Shown piece by piece: positions 11,775 through 20,831 of a stretch of 64,000 nucleotides of DNA. The stretch's first letter is position 1; each line of letters opens with the position of its first letter. Source of the stretch: JANMZO01 sp963763135 (GTDB lineage Bacteria; Actinomycetota; Acidimicrobiia; Acidimicrobiales; JANYDT01); contig CAVXNJ010000003.1 of assembly GCA_963763135.1 (NCBI GenBank), positions 1 through 64,000 on the forward strand, given 5' to 3'. A model generated the notes under the pieces. That model was given only the letters and a program-made list of their open reading frames with translations. It made no database searches and was not told the origin of the DNA. Position numbers and translations under genes: made by a program.

Positions 11775-12601
11775 ATGTTCGTCCTCGCGCTCGCCTGCGT
11801 CGCGGTCGTCTGGGAGCTGTACAAGGCGACCGGCCCCGAGGGCGGCGGCGACGTCTTCGGCTACCCGCTGCTGCCGCGCACGAGCGACTGGGCGATGCCC
11901 CACATCAACGCGATGCTCGAGCGCCTGTTCGAACCCGAGGTGCGCGGTCGCGACACCCCGATCTGGCTCGCCGTGCTCGGGTACTCGTGGTACACCTTCC
12001 GGATGGCGCTGGTCGGCCTCGTGATCGGCGCGACGTTCGGTGTGGTGATCGCGGTGGTGATGGCCAGGTTCCGGGTCCTCGAACGGGGACTCCTGCCGTA
12101 CGTGATCGCCTCCCAGACCGTCCCGCTGATCGCCCTCGCCCCGCAGGTCGCCGCGCTCGGCGGGAACTGGGACCTGCCCAAGTGGATGTGGGTCTCGACG
12201 CTCGGCGCGTTCCTGGCCTTCTTCCCGGTGTCGATCGCGACGCTGCGCGGCCTGAACAACGCACCGCCGGCGGCGCTGGAGTTGATGGACAGCTACGCCG
12301 CCGGCTGGTGGCGGACGCTGACCAAACTGCGGTTCCCCGCCGCCGTCGCCGACGATGGTGCCCGGCCTGAAGCTGGCGGCGACCGCGTCGATCATCGGCG
12401 TGATCGTGTCGGAGATCTCGACCGGCGTGCGCGGGCGTGGGCTTCGCCGCGCTGACCTACGGCCAGCGGGCGACGAGCGACCCGCCGCAGGTGTACGCCG
12501 CCGTGTTCGGCGCCGTCCTGCTGGGGCTCACGCTGTACGGGCTCGTCGTGCTCGCCGAGGTCGTGGTGATGCGCCGACACCCGCCCGAGGCGATGTCATG
12601 A
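11775..12601 (+). CDS. ABC transporter permease (SsuC/ThiX-like), first copy
   Basis: An inner-membrane permease of the NMT1/taurine/pyrimidine-type importer family. TM1 is MFVLALACVAVVWELY. The EAA-loop region AALELMDSYAAGWWRTLTKL is followed by LKLAATASIIGVIVSEI. It ends LLGLTLYGLVVLAEVVVMRR. One extra base near 12350 and one near 12437 break the frame. The stop overlaps the ATPase start (ATGA at 12598), so the genes are coupled. An upstream ATG at 11746 would add a basic N-terminus and cannot be excluded. Confidence 0.85.
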
Positions 12602-13434
12602 GCCGGCAGGACTCCGCACGGTCGGCGGTGGCCGACGGGGCAGCCGTCGTCGTCGACCGGGCATCGATGGTCTTCAACGAGGGCCTGCCCAACGAGGTCA
12701 CAGCCCTGCAGGACATCGACCTGACCGTGGGCACCGGGGAGTTCGTCTCGCTGATCGGCCCGTCCGGCTGCGGCAAGAGCACCCTGCTGCGGGTCATCGC
12801 CGACCTCACGTCCGCCACGCGCGGAACCGCCGAGGTGTCGGGGATGACCGCCGCCCGGGCCCGCGAGGAGCAGCGCTACGGCATCGCCTTCCAGCAGGCT
12901 GCCCTGTTCGACTGGCGCACGGTCCGCAGGAACGTCGAGCTGCCCCTCGAGCTCCAGGGATGGCCCAAGGACAGGCGGCGGGACCGCGCGATGGAGCTGC
13001 TCGAGATGGTGCAGCTCGCCGACTTCGCCGAGCACCGGCCCTGGGAGCTCTCCGGTGGCATGCAGCAGAGGGTCGCCATCGCCCGTTCGCTGGCGGTCGA
13101 TCCCCCGCTCCTGCTGATGGACGAGCCGTTCGGTGCCCTCGACGAGATGACCAGGGAGCGGATGCAGAACGAGCTCCTGCGCATCCGCCAGGAGACGGGC
13201 AAGTCGATCATCTTCGTGACCCACTCGATCCCGGAGGCGGTCTACCTGTCCGACCGCGTCGTCGTCATGTCCCCGCGGCCCGGGCGCATCACCGACGTCA
13301 TCCCCGTGCGCCTCGGCGACCGCACCGAGGACACCCGCGAGGCCGAGGCGTTCTTCGAGGCGGTGACCGCCGTTCGCGAGGCCCTTCGAGGCAACCCGAG
13401 CAGCGCCACGCGAGCACGGATCGGCGAGGTCTGA
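12598..13434 (+). CDS. ABC transporter ATPase (SsuB/TauB-like)
   Basis: An intact 278-residue nucleotide-binding subunit. Walker A is GPSGCGKST (about residue 58), the Q-loop FQQAALFDWRTV, signature LSGGMQQRVAIARSL, Walker B LLLMDEPFGALDEMTRERM and the H-loop THSIPEAVYLSDRVVVM. MSPRPGRI is typical of the nitrate/taurine/thiamine-precursor branch. Start and stop both overlap neighbours (ATGA on each side, TGATG into the second permease), so stoichiometric translation is expected. Unlike most genes around it, this one has no frame error. Confidence 0.93.
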   Translation: MSRQDSARSAVADGAAVVVDRASMVFNEGLPNEVTALQDIDLTVGTGEFVSLIGPSGCGKSTLLRVIADLTSATRGTAEVSGMTAARAREEQRYGIAFQQAALFDWRTVRRNVELPLELQGWPKDRRRDRAMELLEMVQLADFAEHRPWELSGGMQQRVAIARSLAVDPPLLLMDEPFGALDEMTRERMQNELLRIRQETGKSIIFVTHSIPEAVYLSDRVVVMSPRPGRITDVIPVRLGDRTEDTREAEAFFEAVTAVREALRGNPSSATRARIGEV

Positions 13435-14206
13435 TGGGCAGCCGACTCAGGGCGGTCTGGCCACCCATCCTCATCGCCGTGCTCCTCCTGGGCACATGGC
13501 AGCTGCTCGTCGTCGTGCAGGACATCAAGCCGTACCTGCTGCCCTCGCCGAGCCTGATCGCCGGCAACTTCTTCAAGGACGTCAGCCTCATGTGGGGCGC
13601 CGCCCTCTACACCGGCACGACGGCGCTCCTCGGCCTGGTCTTCGGCGACCATGCTCGGAATCCTGGTCGCGCTGCTCGCCCAGCGCTTCGTCCTCGTTAA
13701 CAATCTGGTCACGCCCCTTGCGGCGGGACTCGCGGCGGTGCCCATCATTGCCCTCACCCCGCTGCTCAACAACATGTTCAACATCACGAGCCGCACGCCG
13801 CGGGTGCTGGTGACGGTGATCATCGTGTTCTTCCCGATGTTCGTCAACGTCACCCGCGGCCTCATCCAGGTGCAGCCCGTCCAACTGGAGCTGATGCGCT
13901 CGATGAACGCCAAGCCGTCGCACGGTACTGCGGATCCTGCGCGTCCCCAATGCGATCCCCTTCCTCTTCACGGGCCTCAAGATCGCTGCACCACTCGCCG
14001 TGATCGCCGCCCTGGTCGCCGAGTACTTCGGCGGGCCGCAGGAGGGACTCGGCAGTCGCATCACCTCGGCGGCCGCCAACACGGCCTACGGCCGCGCCTG
14101 GGCGTACGTGGTCGCGTCGATCATCCTCGGCCTCCTGTTCTACCTCACGGTGATCGCCGCGGAGAGATGGACGGCACCCTGGACGGGCCGCGCGCAAGCC
14201 AGCTGA
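13434..14206 (+). CDS. ABC transporter permease, second copy
   Basis: A second BPD-type permease, which with the first makes a heterodimeric channel. It reads PPILIAVLLLGTWQLLVVVQ, then LLPSPSLIAGNFF, GILVALLAQRFVLVNNLVTP, PIIALTPLLNNMFNI, VIIVFFPMFVNVTRGLI, then the EAA loop ELMRSMNAKPS and LKIAAPLAVIAALVAEYFGG. Single extra bases near 13650 and 13932 break the raw frame. It starts inside the ATPase stop codon (TGATG), and the substrate-binding protein follows after 53 bases. Confidence 0.88.
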
Positions 14207-14259
14207 CAACGACCTCACCCGACACCCCACACAGTGAAACACCATCAATAGGAGGAAGA

Positions 14260-15497
14260 ATGCGAGAAATCGCGCGCAATCCCTGGGCACGCGCCGCGGG
14301 CCTGGCAGCGATCGGAGCCTTGGCCCTGACGGCCTGCAGCAGCGGCAGCAGCTCATCGGAGAGCACGTCGGCAGCGCCGGCAGCCTCCTCCGCGGCCGCG
14401 GCCGCGTCCGCTCCGGCGGCAGCCTCGTCCGCAGCGCCGGCAGCGTCCGCGGCCTGCACCGAGCTGACACCGGTGAGCCTTCAGCTCCAGTGGTTCGCAC
14501 AGGCCCAGTTCGCCGGCTACTACGCGGCCAAGGACAAGGGCTTCTACAAGGACCAGTGCCTCGACGTGACCATTCTCGAGGGCGGCGTCGACATCGTGCC
14601 GCAGACCGTCCTCGCCCAGGGCGACGCGGACTTCGCAATCTCCTGGGTGCCCAAGGCCCTCGCCTCGCGCGAGCAGGGAGCCCTGATCACCAACGTCGCG
14701 CAGGTCTTCCAGCGCTCCGGCACCCTGCAGGTCTCGTTCGCCGAGCAGAACATCAAGACGGCGGCCGACTTCAAGGGCAAGAAGATCGGCAACTGGGGCT
14801 TCGGAAACGAGTACGAGGTCTTCGCCGCCATCACCAAGGCCGGCCTCGACCCGGCGGCCGACGTCGAGCTCGTCGGCCAGCAGTTCGACATGAAGGCGCT
14901 GCTCAACGGCGAGATCGACGCGGCCGAGGCGATGACCTACAACGAGTACGCACAGGTCCTCGAGGCGAAGAACCCGACCACCGGCGAGCTCTACCAGCCG
15001 GAGGACTTCAACGTCGTCAACTACAACGATGAGGGCGTCGCGATGCTCCAGGACGCCATCTGGGCGTCCCAGGAGCGACTGTCGCGATCCTGCCTACCAG
15101 GACCTCGACGCAGCGGTTCGTGCAGGCGTCGCTCCAGGGCTGGATCTACTGCCGTGACAACGCCCAGGACTGCGCCGACATCGTCACGGCCAACGGCTCC
15201 AAGCTCGGCGCCAGCCACCAGCTGTGGCTGATGAACGAGATCAACAAGCTGATCTGGCCGTCGCCGAACGGCATCGGTCTGGTCGACAAGGCTGCGTGGG
15301 ACCGTACGGTCGACATCAGCCTGCAGACGCCGAACCTGGACGGCGCGACCGTTCTGACGGCGCCGCCCGACGAGGATGCGTTCGACAACAGCATCGTCCA
15401 GGAGGCGTGGGCGTTGCTCGCCGGGATGGAGGGCCTCGACCTCTTCGGGCACGACTACGCGCCGATCGAGGTCACGCTGAACCCGGGCGGGGAGTGA
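14260..15497 (+). CDS. NMT1/THI5-like substrate-binding lipoprotein
   Basis: The extracytoplasmic receptor of the importer. The signal ends in the lipobox LALTACSS, and a linker of about 45 residues rich in Ser and Ala follows. The mature domain has VSLQLQWFAQAQFAGYYAAK, LDVTILEGGVDIVPQTVLAQ, DFAISWVPKALASREQGALI, FKGKKIGNWGFGNEYEVF and AEAMTYNEYAQVL, the pattern of NMT1/THI5 proteins for pyrimidine-type ligands. Frame errors lie near 15083 and 15112. The ribosome site ggaggaaga is strong. The context argues that the ligand is a pyrimidine, dihydropyrimidine or hydantoin. This is inferred, since the same family also carries thiamine precursors and riboflavin. Confidence 0.88.
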
Positions 15498-15503
15498 TGC
15501 ACC

Positions 15504-15540
15504 GGCGGGCCGGCCGGGCATGTCACCCGGTCGGCCCGCC
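15504..15540 (+). terminator. Stem-loop after the transporter operon
   Basis: GGCGGGCCGGCCGGG pairs with CCCGGTCGGCCCGCC (15 bp, one G-U) around a 7-nt loop, seven bases after the receptor stop. There is no clear T-run, as is common in very GC-rich actinobacteria. Confidence 0.6.
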
Positions 15541-15582
15541 CCGGCCGACGCTGCGCGATGACGTCCGGGCTACGGTTCCAGC

Positions 15583-16300
15583 ATGGTTGAACGCAGGGCT
15601 TCGAGGAAACTGATCGCCACGATGATGGGTCTGGCCGCGCTCGGCGCGGCGTGCGGCAGCGACGGAGGGGGTGGTGACGGTGGCGCGGCGGGCGGTGGTT
15701 CGGTCGAGGACTGGTGCGCGATCCTGCCGCTGGCGCAGGAGGGCGACGCGATCTTCGCATCGATCACCACCGCAACGCCCGAGGCGCTCGAAACCGGCAT
15801 CGATCGGATCGGCGAGATCGTCCCGCAGCTCGTCGCCGCCGCACCACCGGAGATCGCCGCCGACGTCGAGTACCTCGCGCAGTACACGGCCGACCTGCGC
15901 AGCGCGTTCGAGGCGTCGGACTACAGCCTGTTCGACACCGACGTGTCGTTCATCGACGAGGCGCGCAACGATCAGGTGCAGGTCAACCTCGACGAGTACA
16001 GCGTGCGGGAGTGCGGCGAGACGTTCGGCGACGACGACCGGGACTCGTCGGGCGGACGCGGCCGGCGGTTCCGTGGAGTCCGGCGACGACGGCGCGTTCG
16101 ATCCGTCGGCCGGCACGATCCGCGAGCAGTTCGTCGGCTTGTTCACCCAACTCGGCTTCACGGCAGCCGAGGCGGAGTGCCTCGCCGACAACGTCGACGC
16201 CAGCGATCAGGGTGTCCTCAACGGCGACGTCGAAGCGATCCTCGCGCTGCTGGCGGTCTGCGACATCCCGCCGTCGCGGCTCGAGGAGCTCGACGGCTGA
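15583..16300 (+). CDS. Hypothetical secreted lipoprotein
   Basis: Basic N-terminus MVERRASRKL, hydrophobic core MMGLAALGAAC with the lipobox Cys at about residue 24, then a Gly/Asp-rich linker and an all-helical domain. Recognisable stretches are VEDWCAILPLAQEGDAIF, IGEIVPQLVAAAPPEIAADV and AILALLAVCDIPPSRLEEL. Three or four conserved-looking Cys residues remain. One indel near 16050 splits it. No named family is recognised; similar small lipoproteins with this WC...LP pattern occur across Acidimicrobiia. The gene lies three bases before the HAD gene, so the two may be co-transcribed. Confidence 0.6.
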
Positions 16301-16302
16301 CC

Positions 16303-16992
16303 GTGGCGTCGCGCTTCGACGCCGTCCTGTTCGACGCGGGCGGCGTCCTGGTCCTGCCCGACCCGACCGTGCTCGGACCGCTGCTCGAGTACTACGGGGG
16401 CGACCCGACGATCGAACGCCACCGGCGCGCCCACTACGCGGGGATGAAGGCCAAGTCCGACAACGGGTCGGCCGAGTCGGACTGGGCCGACTACGACCGC
16501 GCCTACGTCGAGAGCGTCGGGGTGGGCGCCGACGACGTGGCCGAGGCCGCCGACGTGCTCGGCCAGACCCGCCACGCCGTGCTCTGGCGCTGGCCGATCG
16601 CGGAGTCCCGCACGGCGCTCGACCGGCTGGCGGCGGAGCAGGTCCCGATGGGCGTGGTCTCCAACGCGAGCGGGCAGATCGAAGGGATGCTGGCGCGTGA
16701 GATGTGCCAGGTCGGGCCGGGACCGCACGTCGAGGTGCGCTGCGTCGTCGACAGCCACGTCGTCGGCGTCGCCAAACCGGACCCGGCGGTGTTCGACGTG
16801 GCGCTCGCGCACTTCGCCGAGTTCGAACGGTCACGGATCGCCTACGTCGGCGACTCGGTCACGATGGATGTGGCGACGTCGGCGGCGGCTGGGCTGCACC
16901 CGATCCTGATCGACCCCTACGACGACCACGCCGGGGCGTCGTTCGAACGGATCGGGTCTGTCGCCGATCTGGCCGCCGAGCTCAGCGGCTGA
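16303..16992 (+). CDS. HAD-superfamily hydrolase
   Basis: An intact 229-residue HAD phosphatase-like enzyme. Motif I is AVLFDAGGVLVLPDP; the usual DxDGTL is DAGGVL, so the second Asp is replaced, as in many HAD-IA members annotated as hydrolases of uncertain catalysis. Motif II is GVVSNASGQI, motif III Lys VVGVAKPDPAVFDVAL, and motif IV RIAYVGDSVTMDVATSAAAG. The cap is helical (subclass IA). The GTG start at 16303 comes directly after the lipoprotein stop. The substrate is unknown. Confidence 0.8.
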   Translation: MASRFDAVLFDAGGVLVLPDPTVLGPLLEYYGGDPTIERHRRAHYAGMKAKSDNGSAESDWADYDRAYVESVGVGADDVAEAADVLGQTRHAVLWRWPIAESRTALDRLAAEQVPMGVVSNASGQIEGMLAREMCQVGPGPHVEVRCVVDSHVVGVAKPDPAVFDVALAHFAEFERSRIAYVGDSVTMDVATSAAAGLHPILIDPYDDHAGASFERIGSVADLAAELSG

Positions 16993-17069
16993 CCGTCGAC
17001 AGCACGGCATCGGGATCGAGCCAAGTCCTCGATCGGCGCTCCGGTGCCTCGCACCGAACAGATCAGCTC

Positions 17070-18433
17070 TCAGCGGAACCGGACGATCTGCTGACGGATC
17101 TGGGCGAGCAGACCACGGCGGCGCGCCCACACCCAGCGCAGCGTCGTCGGGCTCAGCGCGCTGCGGGGACCGAGGTACAGATCGGCGTTGGCCAGTGAGG
17201 AGATGATCCGGACCAGCTTCCACTGGGGTACGTCGTGGGTGAAGCGGTAACGGCCCGAAACGCCGAGCGTCTGGATGCCGAACGGTGTGGAGAACGCCTG
17301 GTACAGCGGTTGGGAGTTGACCTGAAGATCACACTCGCTCGGCGCGCGACCGTCGTCACGCCGCAGCTCGCAGCGCTGGAAGTCGAGCACCGCGCAGACC
17401 CCGAGATCGGCGATGTGGGCCGTGATCGTGCCGAGACGGCGGTACACGGGACGGACGGTCCGCGATCGCCGAGCCGCGCCGTGCGGTCGGCGAACGCGGC
17501 CTGGCACGACGCAAGCTCGGTGCTGGTGAGTTGCTCGAGCGCCCGCCCGTGCGTTGCCGGAACATCGGCACGCCGAGCCTCCGCGTTCCGGTCGGCGTCC
17601 CGGTCGGCGTCGCGGTCGAACAGCCGGGCGAGGGGAACGGCGCCCGCCTGGGGTGCCTGCAGCGTGCAACCGAGCCCGGCCGACTCGAGGAACTCCTTGG
17701 CGTCGAGCGCGGAATTGAGGTGCTCGTTCAGCGCCTCGTTGTCGGGCTGGCAGAAGTACATGAAGCTGGCGAAGGGCACGGTGACCGCGGCACCGAGCCA
17801 GCGGTGGTGATCGGCCATCTTCTGCAGGACGGCGAGGCCCTGGCGTTCGAGCCGGACCCGGTCGAGGTAGCCGTCGAACCCGGCGATCGAGAACTGGTTG
17901 AAGAGGACCGGGAACGAGCCGAAGCGGTTGCGGATGATCCGGCAATCGGTCTCGTTCAGCTCGACATCGTTCACGTCGAGCAGCGCGTTCTCGCCACCGA
18001 CGATGACGCCGAGTGCAGAGTCGAGCTGGCGGTGGGCATACACGAACACCTCGAGCTCGTCGTCCAGTCGTGTCGGGACGAGGTGGTCGAGAGTCCTCGC
18101 GTTCGTATATCCGATCGCCGCCAGCGCCTCGAACACCTTCGGGGAGTTGGTCCTCTGGAACAGGACCTGGACCCGCGCCGGGTCCACCATGTCGGCGATG
18201 AGGCGCAGGCTGGGCAGGTGCAGGTGATCCGGATGCTCGTGGGAGATCCAGAGGTGGGTCACCGACGAGAAGTCGAGCGAACCGAGATCGGGCTCGGGGT
18301 CGAGTCGCCACCCGTCGTTGAATACCGTGCCGACCAACCACGGGTCGCAGAGCACGTCGGAGTGGGTCGAAACGATCCTGATGCAGGCATGGCTGATCAA
18401 CCCCACCTGCAACTCGTCCCGGCTGCTCGTCAC
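17070..18433 (-). CDS. MBL-fold metallo-hydrolase (UlaG/CMAH-like)
   Basis: The start reads LQVGLISHACIRIVSTHSDV, then LCDPWLVGTVFNDGWRLDPE and the metal motif THLWISHEHPDHLHLPSLRL (HxHxDH). QFSIAGFDGYLDRVRLERQG and FASFMYFCQPDNEALNEH resemble the metal-dependent hydrolase part of CMP-sialic-acid-hydroxylase-like proteins rather than beta-lactamases. A C-terminal domain of about 150 residues (HIADLGVCAVLDFQRCEL, FTHDVPQWKLVRIISSLANA) has no recognised function. One extra base near 17450 separates the two halves. A repeated DRDADRDADRNAE linker lies near 17600. The substrate cannot be inferred. Confidence 0.72.
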
Positions 18434-18487
18434 CGGCCAGGACCATAGCCGTTGCCGCGACCCGACCCCCGGCCGCGACCGAGGGTC

Positions 18488-20123
18488 TCAGGCGGCCTGG
18501 TTGGCGGCGATCAGCTGGCGGGCGATCACCTTCAGGCACAGCGTCTCGTCGGCGCCCTCGAAGATCGACAGCACGCGGGCGTCGACGAATAGCGGCTGAC
18601 CGGGAACTCCTCGGCGTAGCCCATGCCGCCGTGGATCTGCATCGCCTCGCGGGTGACCCACTCGGCCGCCTTGCAGACGTAGGCCTTGACCATCGACGGC
18701 CTCCATCGCGCCCTCGCCCTTGGCCATCAGCGTGGCCACGTCGTAGGCGAACTGGCGGCCGGCCTGGATGAGCACCGCCATGCGGCCGAGCTTGGCCCGG
18801 GTCAGCTGGTAGTCGAGCGATCGGCTCGCCGAAGACCTTGCGGTCGCTGCGGCGTAGTCGAGGGCCGCCTCGTACGCGGCCTGCATCACGCCGACGGCGC
18901 GGGCCGCGGTCTGCAGTCGGCCGTTCTCGAAACCGGCCATCTGGTAGTAGAAGCCCCGGCCGATGCCGTCCTCGCCGCCGATCAGGTTGCTCGGCCGGCA
19001 CCCACCAGTCCTCGAGCGCGATCTCGTAGGAGTGCATGCCGCGGTAGCCGATCGTGTCGATCGGCCGGCCTTCCATCTTGCCGCCGCCGGTCGCGCCGTC
19101 GACGTCGACCGGGTCCTGGGCGAACTCGAAGCCGTGGCCGTCGCCGCGCGGCTTGGGCACGATGAACAGCGACAGGCCGCGGTGGGTCTTCGAGCGGTCG
19201 GGGTCGGTGCGGGCGAGCAGCATGAGCACGTCGGCGCGGGCGCCGAACGTGCACCACGTCTTGACGCCGTTGATCACGTAGCCGGGCTCGCCGTCGGGCC
19301 CTCGGCGCGGCGTGGCGGTGACCTTGATGCCCGGCCACGTCGCTGCCGTAGTCGGGCTCGGTCACCGCCACCGCCGGCATGACCTCGGCGGTCGCGAGCT
19401 TCGGCAGCCACTGCTGCTTCTGCTCCTCGGTGCCGCCCTTCACCAGCGCCCGGGTGAGGATCTCGGGCCGGGTGATCAGCGAGCCGCCGATCCCGAGGCT
19501 GGCCCGGGAGAGCTCCTCGGTGGCGACGACCATCGCGATGTACTCCTCGTCGCCGCCCTCGCCGAACCCGCCGTACTCCGACGGCACGCTCGAGCCCGAA
19601 CGCGCCGAGCTCGGCCAGGCCCGGTGACGATCTCCTCGGGGACGTCGGCGTTGGTGCGGTGGACGTGCTCGGCGTGCGGCGCGATCACGTTCTGGGCGAA
19701 CGAGCCGAACGTGTCGGCGACCATCTCCATGTCGTCGCTGAGGTGACTCGGTCCCGGCTGGTCGGCGAGCGAGGCGAGGAACTCGGGCGCCCGGAAGCGG
19801 GCGATGAACTCGTAGGCATCGGCGAGCGGATCGCGCTCGACGCCCCAGTCCTGCTCGCGGCCGAGCAGGCGCGTCGACAGCTCGTGGAGCATGTCGGCGG
19901 TGTAGGCACACGTGATCCGCGCCTCGACATCGCCCTTGCCGCCGTAGTCGACCAGCGACTTGGCGGTGGCGACGGCCGCCGCGCCGTGGGCCAGGTCGTA
20001 GGCCAGGACCTGGTGGGTGTCGGCACCGCCGTCGAGGGAGGCGAGGTGGCGGACGGCTCGGCCGACCACACGGTCGGCCAGGTCGATCGCGTCGGCGGCG
20101 GCGGGAAGGTCGGGCGCGGTCAT
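18488..20123 (-). CDS. Long acyl-CoA dehydrogenase, possibly (2S)-methylsuccinyl-CoA dehydrogenase-like
   Basis: A flavoprotein dehydrogenase of about 540 residues. The first 150 residues are an extra helical domain (AYDLAHGAAAVATAKSLVDY, LLGREQDWGVERDPLADA) absent from ordinary acyl-CoA dehydrogenases. The FAD domain then follows: GLSVPSEYGGFGEGGDEEYI, RASLGIGGSLITRPEILTRA, AVAVTEPDYGSDVAG, GVKTWCTFGARADVLMLLAR, and the C-terminal IHGGMGYAEEFPVSRY and RVLSIFEGADETLCLKVIAR. Such an N-terminal extension is known in methylsuccinyl-CoA dehydrogenase of the ethylmalonyl-CoA pathway, so that role is a candidate only. Indels occur near 18590, 18705, 18822, 18995, 19305 and 19590. Confidence 0.8.
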
Positions 20124-20187
20124 GCTCCGAGATTACCGATCGGTAACCACCGCGACCCGCTCCAGGCGACGTGCCACGATGTGACAC

Positions 20188-20757
20188 GTGGCAACGATCT
20201 GCGTCTACTGCGGTTCGAGCTCCGGGCGGCCGCCCGCGTTCCGGCGGTCGGCGGCGGACCTCGGGGCGGCGCTCGCCGCCAGGGGCCACGGCCTGGTGTA
20301 CGGCGGGGGTCACGTCGGCCTGATGGGGGTGGTCGCCGACGCCGTGCTCGCCGGCGGTGGGGCGGTGACCGGGGTGATGACCGAGCAGCTCGTCGGCGCC
20401 GAGATCGCCCACACCTCGCTGACGAGGCTCGAGATCGTCCCGAGCATGCACGCCCGCAAAGCGCGCATGATCGCGCTCGCCGACGGCGTCGTCGTGCTGC
20501 CCGGCGGGTTCGGGACGCTCGACGAGGCGTTCGAGGTGCTGACGTGGAACCAGCTCGGTCTCGCCCGCTCGCCGGTCGTGTTCCTCGACACCGACGGCTT
20601 CTTCGGGCCGCTGTTCGACTTCGTCCGCGGCGCGGTCTCGGCCGGCTTCGTCAGCGATCTCCACGGCGATCTCGTGCAGCGCGCCGACACGCCGGCCGAG
20701 GCGGTACGGCGGGCGGCCGCGCCGGCCGCCGAGTTCGCCCTGAAGTGGCTCGGCTGA
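20188..20757 (+). CDS. LOG-family nucleotide 5'-monophosphate phosphoribohydrolase
   Basis: Intact, 189 residues. It begins ICVYCGSSSGRPPAFRR and shows LVYGGGHVGLMGVVADAVL, VPSMHARKARMIALADGVVV and the family motif LPGGFGTLDEAFEVLTWNQL (PGGxGTxxE with catalytic Arg and Glu). Such enzymes release the base from nucleoside monophosphates, including cytokinin-type nucleotides. Bacterial roles include purine salvage or small-molecule signalling. It starts at a GTG, divergent from the acyl-CoA dehydrogenase across 64 bases. Confidence 0.92.
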   Translation: MATICVYCGSSSGRPPAFRRSAADLGAALAARGHGLVYGGGHVGLMGVVADAVLAGGGAVTGVMTEQLVGAEIAHTSLTRLEIVPSMHARKARMIALADGVVVLPGGFGTLDEAFEVLTWNQLGLARSPVVFLDTDGFFGPLFDFVRGAVSAGFVSDLHGDLVQRADTPAEAVRRAAAPAAEFALKWLG

Positions 20758-20831
20758 CCGATTCCACGCGGGCCGACTGGCATGATGTGGCCCGTGCGAA
20801 GTTCGGGCGGCAGCGAGGCTGAGGGCGATCG